From: Pirellulales bacterium | GTDB lineage: Bacteria > Planctomycetota > Planctomycetia > Pirellulales > Thermoguttaceae | Reading direction: 5' to 3' | DNA length: 10,205 bases | Assembly (NCBI GenBank): GCA_030642635.1 | Contig: DAOWNK010000100.1 | Coordinates: 1-10,205, forward strand | Part shown: in pieces, positions 1 through 6,812 of the stretch | Layout of the letters: each line of letters opens with the position of its first letter | How positions within the stretch are numbered: position 1 is the first letter of the stretch | Position numbers and translations under genes: made by a program | The notes under the pieces: generated by a model | The model's database searches: none | What the model was told of the DNA's origin: nothing | Seen by the model: the letters and a program-made list of their open reading frames with translations, nothing else

Positions 1-856
1 ATACGTGGTGGCCGATCTCGTGGCCGAAGATTACCTCGATTTCGTCGGGCGAGAAACCGTCGATCAGCGTATCGCCCAGCAGCACGCGCCGCGTGCGGCC
101 CAGCCCGGCCAACATGGCGTTGGCCTTTACGGTCTCGTTGCTAAGGCTCATGCGATAGACGCCTTCGATCGACAGCCCGGTCCCCTCGGCAAGTCTGGCG
201 ATTCGTTCGGCAAGTTCCGGCCGGTCGAGTTTTTCGATCTTGTAGAACAGCGGCAGGATCAGCACAGGTGCGAGTTGCCCGAGCAGAATGCTGACCAAGA
301 AAAACGCCCCGGCCGCCGACAGCCACCAGTACGGCCCGGTCGTCCAGATCAGCCAGTAAAGACCCAGCACCATGACCGCTCCAAACCCGGCGGCCAGCGT
401 GTTGCGTTTGACATATCGCCACAACCAGCCGCCGAACGTCTGCGTGCTCAACTCGAAGCGGTGCTCCAACACGTGGCCGGAGTAAAACGACAGCGGAAAC
501 GATACGCAAATGTGAAAGACCATCACTATCAGAAACATCGCGATCAGCCGTAGCGACCACCAGTCGGCCATAATCGCGCAGGTGCCGAGCCACGCGTCGA
601 TAGGCCGTGCAAGCAGAAACGCCATTACCGCAAGGTACACAACGTCAATCGCCTTATCGGTCAACGAGCAGGCAAGGTCGTACCGGCCGTAGCGCTTCGC
701 CTCGGCAAGCTGGTCGTCGGTCATTCCGGCAGTGTTGTCTTCTGGGCACATTATTCGTTGGGCATTGGACCAGTCGATGTAATCCGTGGAATCGTGCTCT
801 GCCCAGAAATCTCTTTCTTCGTCTTCGTTTTTGAATTTTGGAATTTTCTTTTTCAT
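1..856 (-). CDS. M48 (Ste24/CAAX-protease-like) membrane zinc metallopeptidase, 3' end outside window, with antitoxin-like N-terminus
   Basis: The frame is open from ATG 856 to the left edge and gives 285 residues without a stop. It ends in IFGHEIGHH, where H279-E280-x-x-H283 is the HExxH zinc motif of M48 peptidases. The preceding residues DGFSPDEIE are typical of Ste24-type members, which cleave proteins at or in the membrane. Hydrophobic segments lie near residues 71-85, 103-120, 155-170 and 180-203, in line with the multi-pass N-terminal domain (M48_N) that precedes the catalytic domain. The third zinc ligand and the C-terminus lie outside the window. Residues 1 to about 38 do not look like M48 and are described separately. 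The native peptidase start may therefore be ATG 724 (residue 45, MTDDQLAEAKRYGRYD). Neither start has a clear Shine-Dalgarno sequence. The gene follows fumC on the same strand after 59 bases and may be cotranscribed. The family call is firm; the start is uncertain. Confidence 0.9.
   Translation of the reverse strand, partial: MKKKIPKFKNEDEERDFWAEHDSTDYIDWSNAQRIMCPEDNTAGMTDDQLAEAKRYGRYDLACSLTDKAIDVVYLAVMAFLLARPIDAWLGTCAIMADWWSLRLIAMFLIVMVFHICVSFPLSFYSGHVLEHRFELSTQTFGGWLWRYVKRNTLAAGFGAVMVLGLYWLIWTTGPYWWLSAAGAFFLVSILLGQLAPVLILPLFYKIEKLDRPELAERIARLAEGTGLSIEGVYRMSLSNETVKANAMLAGLGRTRRVLLGDTLIDGFSPDEIEVIFGHEIGHHV
743..856 (-). pseudogene. N-terminal fragment resembling a CopG-family (PF12441-like) antitoxin, fused in frame to the M48 gene
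   Basis: The first 38 codons read KKKIPKFKNEDEERDFW followed by HDSTDYIDWSNAQR. This closely matches, from memory, the N-terminus of small CopG-type antitoxins annotated as PF12441, where similar IPKFK, EEER.FW and HDSTDYIDW runs are followed by a short linker and a ribbon-helix-helix segment. The expected C-terminal half (a ..PSTKTISLRLP.. type strand and helices) is absent; after MCPEDNTAG the sequence turns into M48-like residues. The DNA is compositionally distinct: in 811-856 only 13 of 46 bases are G or C, whereas the surrounding gene is GC-rich. No partner toxin gene is visible on either side. It may be a translated fusion or a remnant upstream of the true peptidase start. Confidence 0.65.
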
Positions 857-915
857 GATGCGTGCATTATGATAGTATACATGCTGAGGCCCGCACACTG
901 CCCAATCCCCAATCC

Positions 916-2346
<1,431 letters not shown>

Positions 2347-2446
2347 TGGGGGTTCGGGAATCGGGGATCGGGGTTCGGGAAATCGGGGTTCGGGAATCGG
2401 GGTTCGGGGTTTGACTTCCTATTCCCCATCCCCGATCCCCGATCCC
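2347..2446. repeat. Inverted pair of G-rich and C-rich degenerate repeats between the small membrane protein gene and fumC
   Basis: The + strand is G-rich over 2348-2410 (TTCGGGAATCGGGG-like units) and C-rich over 2421-2447 (CCCCGAT units). ATCGGGGATCGGGG at 2360-2373 pairs perfectly with CCCCGATCCCCGAT at 2430-2443, so the segment can fold into a 14-bp stem. The G runs could also form quadruplexes. The tract fills the whole gap, touching the fumC start codon on one side and the neighbouring stop codon on the other. No T-run follows the stem, so it is not a classic intrinsic terminator. Confidence 0.8.
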
Positions 2447-2701
2447 CTACTTTCCCTGCACCCGCAACGGGATGGTGAACGAGTATAGGCAGACGACCGC
2501 ACCGGTGGACATCAGGCTCCAAGGCGCCCAGCCCGGGGGGGTGAGCACTTTTTGCGGCCCGACCTTCGCTTCGGTGTCGAACGGTGAGGTCGGCGGCGGG
2601 GGGTCGTCGTGGAATATCAGGCTGACCTTCTCTACGCCCAAGCATTCCACACCGAGGATAATCAGGGATATTCCGATGGCCAAGAAAAATGATCGCCACA
2701 T
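2447..2701 (-). CDS. Small two-helix membrane protein of unknown function
   Basis: This 84-residue protein has hydrophobic segments near residues 4-22 (FFLAIGISLIILGVECL) and 63-79 (LMSTGAVVCLYSFTIPL). They are joined by a loop of about 40 residues containing a PPPP run and the pair PPGWAPWS just before the second helix. The layout predicts a hairpin in the membrane with both ends on the same side. I recall similar short planctomycete proteins with a conserved P.WAPWSL..GAVV.LYS segment, but I know no function. It lies 100 bases upstream of fumC on the same strand and may share its transcript. ATG 2701 begins exactly at the hydrophobic N-terminus; no Shine-Dalgarno sequence is visible. The stop codon abuts the C-rich repeat. 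An antisense frame is open across it, but the membrane pattern favours this strand. Confidence 0.75.
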   Translation of the reverse strand: MWRSFFLAIGISLIILGVECLGVEKVSLIFHDDPPPPTSPFDTEAKVGPQKVLTPPGWAPWSLMSTGAVVCLYSFTIPLRVQGK

Positions 2702-2713
2702 GTTATTTTTCGA

Positions 2714-2762
2714 GGGGTCAGGGGCCAGGGGTCAGGGGGCTGTGGGCTGGGGATTCGGGGAT
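2714..2762. repeat. G-rich degenerate microrepeat (GGGGTCA/GGGGCCA units)
   Basis: The + strand reads as successive GGGGTCA, GGGGCCA, GGGGTCA and GGGGGC units, ending in GGGGATTCGGGG. It lies 12 bases upstream of the small membrane protein start codon and has at least four G runs of four or more, so it could form a quadruplex. It resembles the other intergenic tracts in style but has its own unit. Confidence 0.7.
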
Positions 2763-3053
2763 CGTTTTTATGTACAAATCATCTACGTTTCTTCGCGCCG
2801 AGCGAGCTAGACGGCTAAACGGGATTTTGTTTTGCTCTCCGCCTTCCCCTTCCGCCTTCCTCTTAAATCGACTCGAACGCTGAACCGACTGGAGTCTGCA
2901 CGTCTTACCGTCCGGCTGTAGGCTTCGTAGCGGCAATGTGGCATACGTGATATCTGGCGGTAGCAAGATTGGGGATTTTCGGGCAATCGGCAGTCAATAT
3001 TGGGATTGTACCGGACCGATCCAAGATACGGAGAAAAAGTATCACAACAGTGC
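2763..3053. other. Non-coding stretch between divergent genes
   Basis: No convincing gene lies here; the short frames that cross it have no recognisable domains. It holds one TTTAGC-headed hairpin (2796-2820) and a pyrimidine-rich run in which TCCGCCTTCC occurs twice (2838-2847 and 2851-2860). Promoters for the divergent genes are expected here, but only the rightward one just beyond 3053 can be picked out by eye. I saw no tRNA or riboswitch-like fold. Confidence 0.6.
2796..2820 (-). repeat. TTTAGC-headed hairpin element, copy A (degenerate)
   Basis: On the minus strand the element reads G, TTTAGC, then CGTCTAGC-TC-GCTCGGCG. Six of eight arm positions pair by Watson-Crick rules, one forms a T-G wobble and one mismatches. 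It is the most decayed copy of the family seen at 6183, 6228 and 6629. Confidence 0.65.
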
Positions 3054-3082
3054 TTGTTCGGTTTGTGTAATTTCTCTATAAT
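3054..3082 (+). promoter_or_regulatory. Sigma-70-like promoter for the PAS-GAF-receiver gene
   Basis: A perfect TATAAT (-10) at 3077-3082 is preceded by TTGTTC (-35) at 3054-3059 with exactly 17 bases between. Transcription would begin near 3089, about 38 bases before the GTG start. The -35 matches the consensus only in its TTG. Confidence 0.5.
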
Positions 3083-3126
3083 TGATTGTCGGTACATTGT
3101 GAAAGGGGCAAGGCGGCAGAACGACT

Positions 3127-4878
3127 GTGACAGCAATCCGCATCGGGCGGAGAAATAGATTGTCGGAAAAGCCCAAGATACTGCTGATTTGCGACTCCCG
3201 GGAAAACGCGGAGCAGACACTCACACGGGCTGCCGAATTGCACGAAGTGGTGGTTGTGCAAAACCCCATGCGTGCGGTAGCCTTGCTTGGCCGCGAGCGG
3301 TTTGCCGGCGTTTACGTCACCTCGGAGTATCTCCAAGAGGCGTTGGATATCGGCCGGCTGTTGCAAAACGAGCAGATTCTCGAGGGCATGCCCGACGGGG
3401 TTGTGCTGCTGGACAGTGACAACACGATCCTCTGGTGCAACTGCCGATTGTGCCAGTGGGGTTCTTGCGAGTCGGCCATCGGTAAAAAGTTCTATGCGAT
3501 GCTCGGCAGTCCGGAGATATTGGGGCCGGACTTCTGCCCGTTCCAAACGGCGTTGGCGACCGGCCAGAGCACTACCTCTAATCTGCGCAGCGAAGACAAC
3601 CGTTATTTCCACGTGCACGCTGCGCCCGTCCACGAACCGGGCGGCCATCCCCGACACCTGATCGTTACCGTGCGCGATGTGACGGTTGAGATGCGTCAGC
3701 AGCAGAAGCTGGCCGCCATCCATCAGGCCGGCATGGAACTGTCCGACCTGACGGCGGACGAGTTGTTGCAGATGACCGTTTCGCAACGGATCGACCTGCT
3801 GAAAAATAACATCTTGCACTATACCAAGGACCTGTTGCACTTCGACATGGTCGAAATTCGCATGTTGGACCAGAAGACGGGCCGTCTGGAGCCGCTGTTG
3901 GTGTTGGGCATGGAGCAGGAGGCTGCCGACCGGGTTCTGTATGCCCAGCCGCAGAACAACGGCGTGACCGGATTCGTGGCGGCGACCAGGAAGAGCTATC
4001 TCTGCGAAGACACGACCGAGGATCCGCTCTATATGACCGGCGCCAGTGGCGCCAAAAGCTCGCTTACAGTGCCTTTGGTGTTGCACGACGAGGTGGTGGG
4101 CACGTTTAACGTGGAAAGCCCACAGCCGCGGGCATTCAGTGAGAGCGATCTTCAGTTCCTCGAAATTTTCGGCCGCGACGTGGCCGTGGCGATCAATACG
4201 CTTGAGCTGCTCGTAGCGGAGAAGGCCGGCACGGCGGCCGAGAGCGTCGAGGCGATCCACAGCGCCGTGGCCTTGCCGGTCGACGAGATTCTAAGCGACG
4301 CGGTCAACGTGATGGAGCGATACATAGGCCACGAGCCTGAGGTGGTCGAGCGGTTGCAGCAGATACTGCACCACGCCAGGTATATCAAGCAGGTGATCCA
4401 GAAGGTGGGTCAGAGAATGGCCCCCACCGAGGCGTATCCGCAGGCAATGCAGGTCGAAGAGCGACCGGCACTGAAAGACCGCCGGATTCTGGTTGTCGAC
4501 GCCGACGAGAACGTCCGCAGTGCTGCCCACACACTGCTGGAGCGTTACGGCTGCGTGGTCGAGACGGCCCACCACGGCACCGAGGCGGTTTACATGATTC
4601 GCAGCACGACCGACAGCAATTACGACGTGGTAATCGCCGACATCCGGCTGCCCGATATGACCGGCTACGAGTTCATGCTCAAGTTGAAGGAGATCATGGA
4701 CCCGGCGCCGCTGGTGTTGATGGCCGGCTACGGGTACGACCCCGGCCATTCGATTGTCAAGGCCCGGCAGGCCGGACTTCCCGCCCAGGCCGTTCTCCAC
4801 AAGGAGTTCCGCCTGGACAAACTGCTCGCCGCTGTCGAATATGTTATAGCTACCACAGACGTAGTGGGGCAAGTGTGA
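3127..4878 (+). CDS. PAS-GAF-receiver signalling protein with a degenerate N-terminal receiver
   Basis: The protein has 583 residues. Residues 17-70 (KILLICDSRENAEQ onward) look like a receiver fold whose phospho-acceptor region reads FAGVYVTSEYL, with no Asp. A PAS domain follows (about 84-190, from EGMPDGVVLLDSDNTILWCN to VTVRDVT), then a GAF domain (about 200-362). A helical segment (372-430) with H378 resembles a histidine-kinase dimerisation domain, but there is no ATPase domain. A C-terminal receiver (453-575) has the acid pair D458/D460, phospho-acceptor D505 in IADIRLPD and K559. The position that normally carries Thr or Ser (LVLMTG-type motif) is Ala533, and the usual Lys-Pro is Lys-Glu. 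It probably senses a small ligand or redox state and passes the signal by protein contact. The start is GTG 3127 with AAGGCGG at 3110-3116. Its partner is not visible here. The domain calls are good; the physiological role is unknown. Confidence 0.88.
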   Translation: MTAIRIGRRNRLSEKPKILLICDSRENAEQTLTRAAELHEVVVVQNPMRAVALLGRERFAGVYVTSEYLQEALDIGRLLQNEQILEGMPDGVVLLDSDNTILWCNCRLCQWGSCESAIGKKFYAMLGSPEILGPDFCPFQTALATGQSTTSNLRSEDNRYFHVHAAPVHEPGGHPRHLIVTVRDVTVEMRQQQKLAAIHQAGMELSDLTADELLQMTVSQRIDLLKNNILHYTKDLLHFDMVEIRMLDQKTGRLEPLLVLGMEQEAADRVLYAQPQNNGVTGFVAATRKSYLCEDTTEDPLYMTGASGAKSSLTVPLVLHDEVVGTFNVESPQPRAFSESDLQFLEIFGRDVAVAINTLELLVAEKAGTAAESVEAIHSAVALPVDEILSDAVNVMERYIGHEPEVVERLQQILHHARYIKQVIQKVGQRMAPTEAYPQAMQVEERPALKDRRILVVDADENVRSAAHTLLERYGCVVETAHHGTEAVYMIRSTTDSNYDVVIADIRLPDMTGYEFMLKLKEIMDPAPLVLMAGYGYDPGHSIVKARQAGLPAQAVLHKEFRLDKLLAAVEYVIATTDVVGQV

Positions 4879-4973
4879 GGGGAAGGGGGAAGTAGAGAGG
4901 AGGGAAGAGGGAGGAGAGAGGAGAGAGAATGGTGAAACGTCACATCTCTCCTCTCTCTTCCCTCTTCTCCCTT
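4879..4973. repeat. Polypurine/polypyrimidine inverted pair after the signalling gene
   Basis: The region directly after the TGA stop is almost pure purine over 4879-4929 (GGGGA, GAGGA and GGGAAGA-like units). It is followed by an 18-base spacer region and a pure pyrimidine tract over 4945-4973. GAGAGAGGAGAGA at 4914-4926 pairs perfectly with 4945-4957, giving a 13-bp stem with an 18-base loop. The mirror-like purine tract could also form triplex DNA. It separates this gene from the phosphoesterase and might slow transcription between them. Confidence 0.75.
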
Positions 4974-4990
4974 AATTACGCGCTTCCATT

Positions 4991-6187
4991 ATGTCATTCA
5001 TTATTCTTTCACTTGCCCTAGTCGGACACGTCTTCCTGTGGATCGCCGTGGTGGATTACTTCCATGCACAGCCAATGCCGTACCGCGTTGGGCACACGCT
5101 TTCATGGCTCGCCCTGGCGTGTATGGCGGCCGTACCGGTTGGCTCCTGCTGGTGGGTCGTCGCTGCCGGTATTGACGTGTTCGCCGTGGGCTGTTGGAGA
5201 CAATTTCCGCCGGTCGTGCTGCTCTACCTGGCGATCTGCCTGGTTGCCGCAGTAGTGACCGTCGCAATACGGATTCGGCGAAACGTTTTTCATCGTCCGC
5301 CCGACGTGCTTCGCTCGCACCGCAGCAACGTGGTGGAAATCGCCAAGAACCTCGGCACGGCAGCCTCGGCGGTAACCTCCGAGGAGCACGCCCATCATTT
5401 CCTGGTCCACCTGCCGGGCAATGAAATTCTGAAGCTGGACGTAACCGAGCGCGCTATCGACGTGCCCAGGCTTGCCCCGGCGCTGGACGGGCTATCGATC
5501 GTACACCTTTCCGACTTCCACTTTACGGGCAAGGTCGGGAAGTCGTTTTTCCATGAGGTCGTCCACCGAAGCAACCAAATGCAGCCCGACCTGGTGGCCG
5601 TAACCGGCGACCTGATCGACCGGGTGGACTGCATCGACTGGATACCCGATACGCTGGGCAGGCTCACCGCACGCTACGGCGTATACTTTGTGCTGGGCAA
5701 CCACGACATCCGCTTCGACCCCGACCGGCTCCGCAAAGTGCTCGTGGGCAGCGGACTGATCGACCTTGGCGGGCGCTGGGTGCAGATCGACGTGCGAGGC
5801 GAGCCGGTAGTGCTTGCCGGCAACGAGTTGCCGTGGATTGCACCGGCGGCCGATATGCAGCGATGCCCGGCACGGGCGCCCGACGGCATTGGGCCGCTGA
5901 AGATCGTGCTCTCGCACAGCCCAGATCAGTTCGATTGGGCACGGCGCAACGACGCCGACCTGCTGCTGGCCGGCCATACGCACGGCGGCCAGATTCGGCT
6001 GCCGCTGGTCGGTGCGGTCTTCTCGGCCAGCCGGCTTGGTGTGAAGTACGCCTCGGGCATTTTCTACGCCCCGCCGACCATAATGCACGTCACACGCGGC
6101 GTGTCCGGCAAGCTGCCGGTTCGGTTGAACTGCCCGCCGGAGATGGCACACCTGGCGTTGCACAGCGTGCGTACCCAAGTCATTTAG
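4991..6187 (+). CDS. Membrane-anchored calcineurin-like metallophosphoesterase (YkuE-like)
   Basis: The protein has 398 residues. The N-terminus carries three hydrophobic segments (about 3-21, 36-57 and 74-94), followed by a catalytic domain from about residue 165. All dinuclear-metal motifs of the family are present in order: LSDFHF (D175, H177), TGDLID (D207), GNHD (N237, H238), LSHSPD (H309) and AGHTHGGQIRLP (H329, H331). The protein should therefore be an active phosphoesterase held at the membrane. Relatives such as YkuE or the UDP-2,3-diacylglucosamine hydrolase LpxG share this layout, but the substrate cannot be read from sequence. The start ATG 4991 leads straight into the first membrane helix; no Shine-Dalgarno sequence is visible. 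It lies 112 bases after the signalling gene on the same strand. Its TAG stop (6185-6187) lies inside the TTTAGC head of a palindromic repeat. Confidence 0.92.
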   Translation: MSFIILSLALVGHVFLWIAVVDYFHAQPMPYRVGHTLSWLALACMAAVPVGSCWWVVAAGIDVFAVGCWRQFPPVVLLYLAICLVAAVVTVAIRIRRNVFHRPPDVLRSHRSNVVEIAKNLGTAASAVTSEEHAHHFLVHLPGNEILKLDVTERAIDVPRLAPALDGLSIVHLSDFHFTGKVGKSFFHEVVHRSNQMQPDLVAVTGDLIDRVDCIDWIPDTLGRLTARYGVYFVLGNHDIRFDPDRLRKVLVGSGLIDLGGRWVQIDVRGEPVVLAGNELPWIAPAADMQRCPARAPDGIGPLKIVLSHSPDQFDWARRNDADLLLAGHTHGGQIRLPLVGAVFSASRLGVKYASGIFYAPPTIMHVTRGVSGKLPVRLNCPPEMAHLALHSVRTQVI

Positions 6188-6206
6188 CCGCCGAGCTTGC
6201 TCGGCG
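6183..6206 (+). repeat. TTTAGC-headed hairpin element, copy B
   Basis: The head TTTAGC (6183-6188) is followed by CGCCGAGC-TT-GCTCGGCG, a perfect 8-bp stem with a TT loop. The head supplies the phosphoesterase stop codon. It is the first of two tandem copies with different stems. Confidence 0.8.
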
Positions 6207-6227
6207 CGTATAAAGATGTAAATTTTG

Positions 6228-6251
6228 TTTAGCGGTTGGGCTTGCCCGACG
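6228..6251 (+). repeat. TTTAGC-headed hairpin element, copy C
   Basis: The head TTTAGC (6228-6233) is followed by GGTTGGGC-TT-GCCCGACG. Seven of the eight positions pair (one as a T-G wobble) around the same TT loop as copy B. Compared with copy B, both sides of the stem have changed together at two columns. Confidence 0.75.
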
Positions 6252-6277
6252 TTGCCTTCTTGTGCCGATTGCACCCT

Positions 6278-6366
6278 TTCGCATTTTCGTACTTTCGTAC
6301 TTTCGTGATTCAACCGGGCGGGACTCGCAGGAATATCACGAAAGCTCGAAATAACGAAAACTCGAA
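6278..6366. repeat. Inverted pair of TTTCG-type microrepeats
   Basis: The left arm 6278-6307 contains repeated TTTCGTAC units and the right arm 6337-6366 is their complement (CGAAA units). They match at 24 of 30 positions, with a 29-base spacer. It has the same design as the purine/pyrimidine pairs near 2347 and 4879 but uses a different unit. Confidence 0.75.
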
Positions 6367-6386
6367 GATTGGGAAGTTGAATTGAG

Positions 6387-6531
6387 GTAACATTTCAGCC
6401 ATTTGAAACAGCATGGCGTCAGTAGCCAAGGCCGCCGTACCGGCGGCCGCTAAACGGGTTAATTCTCACGTTTAGCAGCCGCCGGCACGGCGGCTTGAAC
6501 GCCATGTGGCGCAAAATCTCAAACGGCTGAA
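6387..6531. repeat. Nested palindromic element 1 (REPIN-like), with an inverted pair of TTTAGC hairpins at its core
   Basis: Three layers of inverted repeat are nested. The outermost is TTCAGCCATTTGAA (6394-6407) against 6518-6531, with most positions paired. The middle layer is CATGGCGT (6412-6419) against ACGCCATG (6499-6506). The core is 6431-6455 against 6470-6494, pairing at 23 of 25 positions. Each core arm is itself a hairpin headed TTTAGC, with the heads facing inward: minus-strand copy D (6430-6455) has GGCCGCC-GGTAC-GGCGGCC and plus-strand copy E (6470-6495) has AGCCGCC-GGCAC-GGCGGCT. The basal pair is G-C in one and A-T in the other. No open reading frame of note lies within, so it would have to move, if it moves, using an enzyme from elsewhere. 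Confidence 0.85.
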
Positions 6532-6550
6532 GTATTATCGGAAATCTCAC

Positions 6551-6586
6551 AAAAAAAGCCCGCCGGCGCTAAAAGCGCCGACGGGC
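6551..6586 (-). terminator. Intrinsic terminator for groES-groEL transcription
   Basis: On the minus strand a stem GCCCGTCGGCGC pairs with GCGCCGGCGGGC (11 Watson-Crick pairs of 12, the other a G-T wobble) around a five-base loop. It is followed at once by seven T residues (6557-6551). This is a textbook Rho-independent terminator for leftward transcription. It lies about 260 bases past the groEL stop, so the groEL transcript would carry a long structured 3' tail including element 2. The loop with its flanking bases reads TTTTAGC, echoing the repeat head. Confidence 0.8.
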
Positions 6587-6628
6587 AAGGGAGGGGGGAA
6601 TTGATGTGTTCGTTTTGGAGATATTACA

Positions 6629-6653
6629 CGGCGTGCAAGCACGCCGGCTAAAC
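6629..6653 (-). repeat. TTTAGC-headed hairpin element, copy F
   Basis: On the minus strand the head GTTTAGC is followed by CGGCGTGC-TT-GCACGCCG, a perfect 8-bp stem with the same TT loop as copies B and C but a different stem sequence. Confidence 0.8.
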
Positions 6654-6661
6654 TAGACTTT

Positions 6662-6812
6662 TCGTAACACTTCAGCCAATTGAAGTAGTTTTCGTAAAAA
6701 ACAGTACAAATAGCCGGGACGCAACGCGTCGCGGTAAATGCACCCGCGGGACGTTGTCCCCCGGCTATTATCGAGAATTACGCGAAATTTTTATATGGCT
6801 GAAGTGCTACGA
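6662..6812. repeat. Nested palindromic element 2 (REPIN-like), with an inverted pair of AATAGC hairpins at its core
   Basis: The outer arms 6662-6678 and 6796-6812 are inverted copies matching at 16 of 17 positions (TCGTA.CACTTCAGCCA). The core is an inverted pair, 6709-6734 and 6744-6769, matching at 20 of 26 positions, with the heads AATAGC facing outward. Each core half contains its own mini-hairpin after AATAGCCGG: GACGC-AAC-GCGTC on the left and GGGAC-AAC-GTCCC on the right. The left boundary (6665-6684) matches that of element 1 (6388-6407), so the two belong to one family. A 9-base direct repeat GACTTTTCG occurs at 6656-6664 and 6811-6819, overlapping the ends. Confidence 0.85.

Noticed and set aside
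5..553. Rightward 182-codon frame at the left edge
   Set aside because: It is the exact antisense frame of the M48 gene, whose HExxH motif and membrane segments are clear.
2763..3053. tRNA or riboswitch in the gap before the signalling gene
   Set aside because: No T-loop (GGTTCRA) with matching arms and no known riboswitch core could be seen.
3076..4260. Long leftward frame (394 codons) opposite the PAS-GAF-receiver gene
   Set aside because: It overlaps a gene with clear domains on the other strand, and its translation is rich in His, Gln and Arg without any family pattern.
5492..6313. Leftward 273-codon frame with NHESTKVRK-like and RAEQARRLN-like peptides
   Set aside because: The peptides are translations of the TTTCG microrepeat and of the TTTAGC hairpin repeat; the rest is antisense to the phosphoesterase.
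6183..6812. Region read as a CRISPR array because of regularly spaced palindromes
   Set aside because: The repeats differ in stem sequence, orientation and spacing, and there is no constant repeat with unique spacers or any cas gene.
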